Of a DNA stretch of 5,116 nt, positions 1 to 5,116 are shown piece after piece. Made by a program: the position numbers and the translations under genes. Numbering within the stretch: position 1 is the stretch's first letter; each line of letters starts with the position of its first letter. The notes under the pieces were generated by a model. It was not told the origin of the DNA. It saw only the letters and a list, made by a program, of their open reading frames with translations, and ran no database searches. The DNA is from Bacteroidota bacterium (GTDB lineage: Bacteria; Bacteroidota; Bacteroidia; Bacteroidales; B18-G4): NCBI GenBank assembly GCA_030635045.1, contig DAOVZP010000152.1:1-5116 (forward strand). Reading direction: 5' to 3'.

Positions 1-815
1 AGATAAACGCTCCCCCCACCACCAACTGCTACAAACATCAACGACAAAAAAGGCGAGATGTATACGAGGTTCCTCACCTTGGCAGTGGTGGAAGAAAGTT
101 GCAATGCTTTAAGCCATAAAACATAGGTCAGTCCCATTTCAAAAAGGCCGACATAAAGGCTGCCGCCCATGCCTTCCAGAGTAAAAACTACCTCTTCTTT
201 GATGGCTATCACGTATATGAGGATATAGGCGAAGCCGAAAATGAAATTTATCAATAGCTTGGCTGCTTCTTCCCGCTTGTCCTTCATGTTCATCAGCCAG
301 AAGGAAGCCCAGAAGACCGAGCTGATGAGGGCGAAAAAGATACCCCTCGTGCTGGAAAGTTCAATACCGCCGAATGAGCCTTTCATAATGATGATCAGTA
401 AACCTGCAAAGCTGACCAGGAGTGCAAGGATGCTGTATATTCCTATCTTTTGTTTTAATACCGGTATGGACAAGAGTACGAGTGTTACCGGCCAGACATA
501 GTTCAGGGCAACGGCTTCCTGAGCAAGGAGCAGGTCATAGGCCTCGAAAAGGATGATGTAATATGCAAAAGGGTTGAGCAGGCCCATAATGGCTGAGTTG
601 AGCCACTCACGCCTGCTGATCCTGAAGGAGCCCGCAAGCTTTCCTTCAACGGCTTTCCATCCAAGCAGAAAAAGCATGGAAAAGAAGGCCGCAAAAAGCA
701 GGAGCTGGGAAGCGGATATAAGATCAAGCGTTAGCTTAAATGCAGAGCCGGCTGTCGACCAGAGAAGGATCGCAGCGAGTGCGAGGATATATGCTTTTTG
801 TTGGCGACTGATCAT
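1..815 (-). CDS. DMT-superfamily (EamA) transporter, 3' end cut off by window edge
   Basis: This is an inner-membrane transporter of the drug/metabolite transporter superfamily; the exported or imported compound cannot be told. The frame is open for 271 codons from ATG at 815 to the left edge, against a usual family length near 290-300, so roughly 20-30 residues are missing. About nine hydrophobic segments are visible (near residues 8-28, 34-53, 73-92, 97-118, 123-144, 158-176, 188-206, 220-238, 247-265), as expected for the ten-helix fold. The two EamA repeats lie at about 9-145 and 157 onward. Typical family stretches are LNYVWPV (104-110) and YISPFLSLM (252-260). The start overlaps the stop of the upstream anion transporter gene by four bases (ATGA), which suggests one mRNA with coupled translation. 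No Shine-Dalgarno sequence precedes it. Near the edge, four glycines (265-268) stand where relatives usually have a Gly-Glu pair. The family call is firm; the substrate is unknown. Confidence 0.9.
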   Translation of the reverse strand, partial: MISRQQKAYILALAAILLWSTAGSAFKLTLDLISASQLLLFAAFFSMLFLLGWKAVEGKLAGSFRISRREWLNSAIMGLLNPFAYYIILFEAYDLLLAQEAVALNYVWPVTLVLLSIPVLKQKIGIYSILALLVSFAGLLIIIMKGSFGGIELSSTRGIFFALISSVFWASFWLMNMKDKREEAAKLLINFIFGFAYILIYVIAIKEEVVFTLEGMGGSLYVGLFEMGLTYVLWLKALQLSSTTAKVRNLVYISPFLSLMFVAVGGGGSVY

Positions 816-2356
816 TTTGGGATGGCCCAGGCGGGGAATTCGTTCATATTAATACCAAAAATAGCTGTAGCGAGGTAATAGGTTGCCAGCGTGATAATCA
901 AGGATCCTGCAATATTCAGCAGCAAACCGGTTTTTGCCATGTCTATCATCTTGATCCTGTTGGTGCCAAAAATAATGGCATTAGGCGGCGTGGCTACCGG
1001 CAGCATGAAGGCCATCGATGCTGACAGTGTTGCCGGGAGCATGAACAGCAGGGGATTGACATTCCCTGACATTGCGATTCCTGCCAGAACAGGAAGGAGC
1101 ATCTCCGTTGTTGCGGTATTGCTTGTGAGTTCTGTGAGGAAGGTCATCATCAGGCAGATGGCGAGGATCACAACAATGGGATGGGCAGTGGAGATAAAGC
1201 TCAGCTGCTCGCCAAACCACATCGACAAGCCTGAATCTTTAAAGCCACTGGCCAGGGCAAAGCCACCCCCGAACAGCAACACTATATTCCAGGGAAGGCC
1301 TCTGGCCGTTTTCCATTCCATCAGCCGTCCCCGGTCTTTTCCTTTTGCAGGGATGATGAAAAGGATGATGGCATAAAAAATTGCAACCGTTCCGTCATTG
1401 ATATATTCCGGGTTTTTGAACAGGTCTGCCCAGCCCGGAATATTGATGCTTCCGAAGTCAAGTCCGGACCTGGTAAGCCAGGTGAGCGCAAGCAGGACAA
1501 AAATGACCAGGACTGCCTTCTCTTCATAAGTGGTTTTTCCAAGGGCCCGGTATTGTTCTCTGAATGTGTCGTGGCTCAGCCTGGGCCACGTTTTCCGGCG
1601 GGGGCCGAAGATGAAATACAGGTATCCCCAGACAAAGAAAAAGAAAACCACGCTAATCGGCAGTGCAAACAGGAACCATTGGGTGAAAGTGATCTCAGGG
1701 GCATCGGCAAAATAGATATTGAATATCCTCACAAACGAGAGGTTCGGCGGCGTCCCGACCAGTGTAGCAATACCTCCGATTGAAGCGCTGTAGGCAATGC
1801 CAAGCAAAAGGCCGGTGGCATACTTTCCTACCTCTGCCTTGCCGATGCTATCCTCCAGTTTGTCGATCACGGATATCACAATGGGGATCATCATCATGGC
1901 GGTGGCCGTATTCGATATCCACATGGAGAGGAAAGCGGTGGAGAACATAAAACCCAGCAATATACGTGCAGGGCTTACGCCGGTGAACATCAGTATTTTC
2001 AGGGCGATCCGCTTATGAAGGTTCCACTTCTGCATCGCCAGGGCAACCATAAACCCGCCAATGAAAAGAAATATCACATGATTGAAATATGTGGTTGAAA
2101 CATCTTTTCCGTCCATGATCCCGAGTAAGGGAAAAAGGGCAACCGGCAGGAGGGAGGTCACCGCCAGCGGGATGGCCTCGGTAATCCACCATACGGCCAT
2201 CAGCAGGGCTACGGCAAGGGTGGCGCTTACAGCAGGCTGTTCAGGCTCAAGATTGGTAAAGAAAAGAAAATAGATGAACAACAACGGGCCGGCGAGAAGC
2301 CCAATGGTCTTTATTGGTGTAGCTTTATTGTCTGATTTGCGTATAAACCCTATCAT
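812..2356 (-). CDS. DASS/SLC13 family sodium-coupled anion transporter
   Basis: This 514-residue inner-membrane protein belongs to the divalent anion:Na+ symporter family, whose members take up C4-dicarboxylates, citrate, or sulfate using a sodium gradient. Both SNT signature motifs are present, at residues 148-150 (WISNTAT) and 412-414 (LTSNTAT). In solved homologues these tips bind sodium and the substrate carboxylates. Each is followed by its partner loop, GTPPN at 201-205 and ATPPN at 455-459. The stretch from S447 to I461 fits the sodium:sulfate symporter family signature (S-x2-F-x2-P-V-A-x3-N). The inverted-repeat architecture and the length are complete. The start at 2356 is preceded by AAAGGG six bases upstream, a weak Shine-Dalgarno match. 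It heads a two-gene operon: its TGA overlaps the ATG of the EamA transporter. SNTAT motifs in both halves favour a dicarboxylate or related anion, but the sequence alone does not settle dicarboxylate versus sulfate. Confidence 0.95.
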   Translation of the reverse strand: MIGFIRKSDNKATPIKTIGLLAGPLLFIYFLFFTNLEPEQPAVSATLAVALLMAVWWITEAIPLAVTSLLPVALFPLLGIMDGKDVSTTYFNHVIFLFIGGFMVALAMQKWNLHKRIALKILMFTGVSPARILLGFMFSTAFLSMWISNTATAMMMIPIVISVIDKLEDSIGKAEVGKYATGLLLGIAYSASIGGIATLVGTPPNLSFVRIFNIYFADAPEITFTQWFLFALPISVVFFFFVWGYLYFIFGPRRKTWPRLSHDTFREQYRALGKTTYEEKAVLVIFVLLALTWLTRSGLDFGSINIPGWADLFKNPEYINDGTVAIFYAIILFIIPAKGKDRGRLMEWKTARGLPWNIVLLFGGGFALASGFKDSGLSMWFGEQLSFISTAHPIVVILAICLMMTFLTELTSNTATTEMLLPVLAGIAMSGNVNPLLFMLPATLSASMAFMLPVATPPNAIIFGTNRIKMIDMAKTGLLLNIAGSLIITLATYYLATAIFGINMNEFPAWAIPK

Positions 2357-2374
2357 GAAAAGCCCTTTGAATAG

Positions 2375-2405
2375 CGAATATAGATTATTCTTGAAAAATT
2401 AACAA
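2375..2405 (-). promoter_or_regulatory. Candidate Bacteroidota-type promoter for the transporter operon
   Basis: On the minus strand TATATTCG (2382 down to 2375) matches seven of eight positions of the -7 consensus TAnnTTTG. A TTG lies 20 bases upstream (2405-2403). The inferred start of transcription near 2369 would leave a leader of only about a dozen bases. The match is imperfect in an AT-rich region, so this is tentative. Confidence 0.3.
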
Positions 2406-2435
2406 TAAGCGGCTGTCAATTCTGTTATAATTTTA

Positions 2436-2443
2436 TAGTTTTG
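2436..2443 (+). promoter_or_regulatory. -7 promoter box of carbamate kinase gene
   Basis: TAGTTTTG is an exact match to the Bacteroidota sigma-70 -7 consensus TAnnTTTG and ends 22 bases before the carbamate kinase ATG, giving an inferred leader of about 15 bases. No clear TTG or TTTG stands at the expected -33 distance (around 2414-2417, where TGTC is found), so the promoter may be weak or helped by a regulator. It lies in the divergent region shared with the transporter operon. Confidence 0.55.
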
Positions 2444-2465
2444 CAGCCCACATAAATTAACGGAT

Positions 2466-3410
2466 ATGAAAAGGTTAGCAGTTGTAGCATTTGGCGGTAA
2501 CGCCTTGTTGAAGGCAGGTGAAGAAGGGACCATAGAACAGCAGGAAAAAAATTCACGCTATACCAGCGAGCGCTTGCTCTTATTGCTTAAAAATAATTAC
2601 AACCTTGTGATCACCCATGGTAACGGGCCACAGGTTGGCAATATTCTCCTGGCTAACAATGCCGGGCATAAGCATTTTGGATTGCCCGATATGCCCCTTG
2701 ATATTTGCGTGGCATATTCACAGGGCTTCATTGGTTATATGATCGAGCAGCAGTTGAGGAATGTGCTTCGTGCCCATGAAATGGACCGCGATATCATATC
2801 CATCATTACCCAGGTACTGGTAACCAAGGATGATCCGGCATTTCAGAACCCTACCAAGCCAATTGGCCCTTATTATACTAAAGAAGAGGCTGATAAAATT
2901 GCTGCGATATCTGATTCGAAATTTGCTGAAGATCCGCAGGGGAGGGGGTACCGCAAAGTGGTTGCTTCTCCAAAACCTCTTGTGATCAGTAATGTGGATA
3001 CCATCCGTAAGATCTCCCGTGAAGGACAGATCGTGATCGCTGTGGGCGGTGGAGGTATTCCCTCCTATTATGCTGCAGAAAATGAGTTGAGGGGCATCGA
3101 TGCCGTGATCGACAAGGACCTTGCATCTGCTTTGCTGGCATCACAGATCAATGCTGATAAATTCTTTATCCTTACTGATGTTTCCAAAGTATACCTGAAT
3201 TTCAACACCCCGCAGCAGAAGGCTATCGATCGTATGTCGGTAGCCCAGGCAAGGAGGTACCTCGCCGAAGGACAATTCACCGAAGGCAGCATGGCACCCA
3301 AGGTACGTGCGGCCATCCACTTCGTGGAGCATACCGGAAAAGACACCATCATTACCAGTTCAGATAAGCTGGGTGTTGATGATGGAGGTACGAGGGTTGC
3401 TATTGTTTAG
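2466..3410 (+). CDS. arcC: Carbamate kinase
   Basis: This cytoplasmic amino-acid-kinase-fold enzyme interconverts ATP plus carbamate with ADP plus carbamoyl phosphate. In fermentative pathways it runs toward ATP. At 314 residues it is full length for the family (about 310-315). Visible motifs in order are FGGNALL (9-15), HGNGPQVGN (51-59), GRGYRKVVASPKP (159-171), AVGGGGIPS (192-200), DKDLASALLA (216-225), LTDVSKVY (236-243), EGSMAPKV (273-280) and the C-terminal SSDKLGVDDGGTRV. All are characteristic of carbamate kinase and separate it from UMP or glutamate-5 kinases. The ATG at 2466 begins directly with the conserved first beta strand, and no Shine-Dalgarno sequence precedes it. It is divergent from the DASS transporter and has its own -7 box. 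Arginine or agmatine deiminase and a carbamoyltransferase, the usual partners, are absent from this window, so the source of carbamoyl phosphate (arginine, agmatine, or purine/allantoin breakdown) is unknown. Confidence 0.97.
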   Translation: MKRLAVVAFGGNALLKAGEEGTIEQQEKNSRYTSERLLLLLKNNYNLVITHGNGPQVGNILLANNAGHKHFGLPDMPLDICVAYSQGFIGYMIEQQLRNVLRAHEMDRDIISIITQVLVTKDDPAFQNPTKPIGPYYTKEEADKIAAISDSKFAEDPQGRGYRKVVASPKPLVISNVDTIRKISREGQIVIAVGGGGIPSYYAAENELRGIDAVIDKDLASALLASQINADKFFILTDVSKVYLNFNTPQQKAIDRMSVAQARRYLAEGQFTEGSMAPKVRAAIHFVEHTGKDTIITSSDKLGVDDGGTRVAIV

Positions 3411-3436
3411 TTTGAAGTGCCTGAAGTTAGTGAGAC

Positions 3437-3470
3437 TGGCATATTAAGAGAGAAGCGAATTAAGATGCCA
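3437..3470 (+). terminator. Stem-loop downstream of carbamate kinase, possible terminator or 3' end stabiliser
   Basis: TGGCATATTAA (3437-3447) pairs with TTAAGATGCCA (3460-3470) over 11 positions with one A-G mismatch and a 12-base loop. It begins 27 bases after the carbamate kinase stop. No run of T follows, so it is not a textbook intrinsic terminator. It could protect the mRNA end or be part of the repeat element. Confidence 0.4.
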
Positions 3471-3481
3471 TAGTCGAACTA

Positions 3482-3500
3482 ATCCCGACGAAGGAGGGAT
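3482..3500 (+). repeat. Small REP-like palindrome
   Basis: ATCCC (3482-3486) and GGGAT (3496-3500) form a five-base perfect stem around a nine-base loop. The whole 19-base unit resembles the short GC-rich palindromes seen scattered between genes in many bacteria. With only one copy in the window, its repeated nature is inferred. Confidence 0.35.
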
Positions 3501-3502
3501 CT

Positions 3503-3540
3503 GCTAAAGTGCCTAAAGTTATCCAACTTCAAACTTTAGC
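3503..3540 (+). repeat. Nested stem-loop
   Basis: The outer stem is GCTAAAGT (3503-3510) with ACTTTAGC (3533-3540), a perfect eight-base match. Inside it AAGTT (3516-3520) pairs with AACTT (3525-3529) around an ATCC loop. The structure overlaps the second copy of the direct repeat. No T run follows, so a terminator role is doubtful. It lies upstream of the next gene's promoter and would not be in that gene's mRNA. Confidence 0.5.
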
Positions 3541-3568
3541 TCACTCCAAACTCTATCTCACTTTTAAC

Positions 3569-3599
3569 TTTGATAATCACACCAAACATGCTATATTTG
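3569..3599 (+). promoter_or_regulatory. Bacteroidota-type promoter of the DUF1254 lipoprotein gene
   Basis: TTTG (3569-3572) and TATATTTG (3592-3599) match the -33 and -7 boxes of the Bacteroidota housekeeping promoter exactly, with a 19-base spacer, the usual spacing. Transcription would begin near 3606 and give a leader of about 30 bases before the ATG at 3636. This also argues against any longer reading of the downstream gene, because a TTG start at 3570 would lie inside the -33 box. Confidence 0.75.
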
Positions 3600-3635
3600 T
3601 ATATGTCTATTTTAACCCTAATTAAACTATCCCAT

Positions 3636-5060
3636 ATGAAGAAGTCAATGATCAGTTTATTCATTATTGCGATTGCCGCGATAGTGTTATCAGGATGCGA
3701 TTGCCAGAAATCTGTTACTCCTGAAGAAGCGAAAGAAATTGCCAGAGAGGCATACATTTATGGCTTTCCAATGGTTGTGAATTATAAGGCCATGAGTGCT
3801 TATGTACTTGATGAATCTTCACCGGAGTACAAGTGTGCTTTTAATGAAGTTGGATGTGAAGCACGAGTGTATGGTCCTGATGACAAGGCGGTTGTAACAC
3901 CTAATTCCGACACTCCCTATTGTATGATGTGGTGTGATATCAGTGAGGAACCGGTTGTTATCACAGTACCTGAAATGGAAGAGGAGCGCTTTTACCATTT
4001 TCAACTAGTCGATCTGTTTACCCATAATTTTGCTTATGTCGGAACATTAACAAGCGGGAATGAAGCCGGACATTTTATGATCGCAGATCCAACGTGGCAG
4101 GGAGACCAGCCTGAATATATTGAAGATATCATTCGTTGTGAAACTCCTTTGTTTTTCATTGTAGTCAGAACACAACTCTTTGGTACTGAAGACCTGGGAA
4201 GTGTAAAAAATTTACAGGATGCATACCGGATCCAGACTTTAAGTGAATACATGGGAGGAGAGGTTATCCCAAGAGGGAATACGGTCAATGTACCTGAATG
4301 GAATGAAGGAGATCAGTTCACAGCTGCATCATTTGTGTATCTTGATGCATTATTGGATATGATGGAGCCAGTCTCTGAAGAGAAAGAACTCTGGGAGAGG
4401 TTTGCAAAGATCGATATCGGTCCCGGGAAAACTTTTGATATGGAGGCTTTCGATCCTGAAATACAGGAAGCTGTTAATGAAGGTATTCATGAAGGAATGA
4501 CTGAAATAGAAACATTCCTTGCAGGAATAAATAGTGATCCGCTTGCCAGTGCTAAGATATTCGGTACACGTGAGTTTATGAAGCAGACTGCTAAAGAAGA
4601 ATATGGCCAGTCAAATCATTACCTTCCACGGGCTGCTGCTGCCCATCTTGGATTGTATGGTAATTCAGGGTCAGAGGCCATTTATCCGGTATATCTGCTT
4701 GACTCGGAAAACGAGGCTTTGAATGCCGCTAAAAATAAATACACGCTAGCCTTCCTGCCAGGTAAATTTCCGCCTGTCAAAGCATTCTGGTCGCTGACGA
4801 TGTACGATGCTAAAACTCAGTTGTTAATCAAGAACCCGCTGGATCGATACCTGTTGAACTCTCCCATGATGGATCAGTTTGTATTGGGGGATGATGGCTC
4901 ACTAACCATATATATCCAAAAAGACAGCCCTGGAGGAGAACTTGAAGCAAACTGGCTTCCGGCCCCCGATGGCCCCTTTTACATGGTAATGCGGCTTTAC
5001 GGACCTGCGGAAGCTGCCCTGGAAGGGGATTGGGTGAACCCGCCTGTTATCAAAGAATAG
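3636..5060 (+). CDS. Lipoprotein with DUF1254 and DUF1214 domains, function unknown
   Basis: This 474-residue protein starts with a lipoprotein signal peptide: two lysines, a hydrophobic core at about 6-18 and lipobox LSGC, with C21 the likely lipidated residue. It is therefore expected to be anchored on the cell envelope, outside the cytoplasm. Residues about 30-160 match DUF1254, with REAYIYGFPMVV (37-48), the family hallmark TPNSDTPY (88-95) and HFQLVDLF (121-128). Residues about 360-470 match DUF1214, with FWSLTMYDA (394-402), NPLDRYLLNSP (410-420), DGSLTIYIQ (430-438) and NWLPAPDGPFYM (459 onward, just before RLYGP). The two domains commonly occur together; their biochemical role is not established to my knowledge. 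Besides C21 there are six cysteines (23, 67, 74, 96, 100, 168), C96 and C100 sitting directly at the hallmark motif. The ATG at 3636 is chosen because it gives the signal peptide and sits about 30 bases after a strong promoter; the gene appears to be transcribed alone. Confidence 0.9.
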   Translation: MKKSMISLFIIAIAAIVLSGCDCQKSVTPEEAKEIAREAYIYGFPMVVNYKAMSAYVLDESSPEYKCAFNEVGCEARVYGPDDKAVVTPNSDTPYCMMWCDISEEPVVITVPEMEEERFYHFQLVDLFTHNFAYVGTLTSGNEAGHFMIADPTWQGDQPEYIEDIIRCETPLFFIVVRTQLFGTEDLGSVKNLQDAYRIQTLSEYMGGEVIPRGNTVNVPEWNEGDQFTAASFVYLDALLDMMEPVSEEKELWERFAKIDIGPGKTFDMEAFDPEIQEAVNEGIHEGMTEIETFLAGINSDPLASAKIFGTREFMKQTAKEEYGQSNHYLPRAAAAHLGLYGNSGSEAIYPVYLLDSENEALNAAKNKYTLAFLPGKFPPVKAFWSLTMYDAKTQLLIKNPLDRYLLNSPMMDQFVLGDDGSLTIYIQKDSPGGELEANWLPAPDGPFYMVMRLYGPAEAALEGDWVNPPVIKE

Positions 5061-5064
5061 ATTG

Positions 5065-5116
5065 TTATTCCTTCGGTTTCAGATTCTCGACAGTAAAAAA
5101 ATCATCTGTTAATCCC
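5065..5116 (-). CDS. Possible C-terminal end of a convergent gene, cut by window edge
   Basis: On the minus strand a frame runs open from the right edge for 16 complete codons to TAA at 5067-5065 and encodes GLTDDFFTVENLKPKE. The composition looks like a real hydrophilic C-terminus, and the position is right for a convergent neighbour. However, 16 codons are too few to name a family or to exclude chance. If real, its stop lies only four bases beyond the stop of the DUF1254 gene, leaving no room for a separate terminator. Confidence 0.35.
   Translation of the reverse strand, partial: GLTDDFFTVENLKPKE

Larger units (their letters stand above)
3414..3521 (+). repeat. Imperfect 16-bp direct repeat pair
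   Basis: GAAGTGCCTGAAGTTA at 3414-3429 recurs as AAAGTGCCTAAAGTTA at 3506-3521, identical at 14 of 16 positions with both differences G to A. The copies flank the two hairpins in the gap. This is consistent with duplication of a short repeat unit. Confidence 0.6.
3409..3535. repeat. 10-bp inverted repeat bounding a repeat-rich gap
   Basis: AGTTTGAAGT (3409-3418, beginning in the carbamate kinase stop codon) is perfectly complemented by ACTTCAAACT (3526-3535). Between the arms lie two smaller hairpins and one copy each of a direct repeat. The block has the size and look of a small non-coding repeat element, but no target-site duplication is evident. Only other copies in the genome would confirm a mobile origin. 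Confidence 0.5.

Noticed and set aside
891..1376. 161-codon open frame on the plus strand
   Set aside because: It lies wholly antisense to the DASS transporter coding region, resembles no family I recognise, and is explained by the transporter's codon use. The same applies to the shorter plus-strand frames at 241-501, 574-852, 1530-1783, 1797-2018 and 2082-2273.
981..1542. Minus-strand frames at 981-1220, 1321-1542 and 503-727
   Set aside because: They are out-of-frame readings inside the two transporter genes, on the same strand; the in-frame products are clearly membrane transporters.
3068..3352. Minus-strand frames opposite carbamate kinase and opposite the lipoprotein gene (3536-3757, 3819-4004, 4034-4288)
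   Set aside because: They are antisense to well-supported genes, have no recognisable domains, and no promoter of their own.
3409..3560. CRISPR array or tRNA/riboswitch in the repeat-rich gap
   Set aside because: There are only two imperfect copies of a short repeat and no regular spacers. No cloverleaf or known riboswitch core is seen, and the strong promoter begins downstream of the hairpins, so they cannot act as a leader of the lipoprotein mRNA.
3570..3635. 22-codon N-terminal extension of the lipoprotein from a TTG start
   Set aside because: The TTG lies within the -33 promoter box and the extension would precede the signal peptide; the ATG at 3636 gives a standard lipoprotein signal.
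1..5116. A new multi-gene defence or mobile system
   Set aside because: Apart from the DUF1254/DUF1214 gene, every gene is a familiar transporter or metabolic enzyme. There is no nuclease, integrase, transposase, reverse transcriptase, toxin or att-like site to support such a system.

Overview
The window looks like a piece of a Bacteroidota chromosome, probably Bacteroidales or a relative. Two intergenic regions carry close or exact matches to the Bacteroidota -7 promoter box (TAnnTTTG), in one case with a TTTG -33 box at 19 bp spacing. Start codons on the plus strand lack Shine-Dalgarno sequences, and one gene product is a lipoprotein with a typical LSGC lipobox. The genus cannot be told from this sequence.

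Layout, left to right. Positions 1-2356 hold a two-gene operon on the minus strand. The first gene is a DASS/SLC13-type sodium-coupled anion (dicarboxylate or sulfate class) transporter at 812-2356. It is followed, with a 4-base ATGA stop/start overlap, by a DMT-superfamily (EamA) transporter whose 3' end runs off the left edge (1-815). A 109-base divergent intergenic region carries a plus-strand promoter and a weaker minus-strand candidate. Carbamate kinase follows on the plus strand (2466-3410). A 225-base intergenic stretch (3411-3635) is unusually rich in short inverted and direct repeats and ends in a strong promoter. This drives a 474-residue lipoprotein with DUF1254 and DUF1214 domains (3636-5060). 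The last 52 bases are probably the 3' end of a convergent minus-strand gene.

Functional picture. Four genes are confidently assigned to families. The two transporters are probably made together; the substrate of neither can be read from sequence. Carbamate kinase makes ATP from carbamoyl phosphate, or the reverse, but no arginine deiminase, agmatine deiminase or carbamoyltransferase gene is present, so its pathway is not shown here. The DUF1254/DUF1214 lipoprotein is the least understood gene and appears to be transcribed on its own. No CRISPR array, transposase, tRNA, rRNA or clear new multi-gene system was found. The repeat-rich gap and the cysteine-rich DUF1254 lipoprotein are the items most worth a second look.
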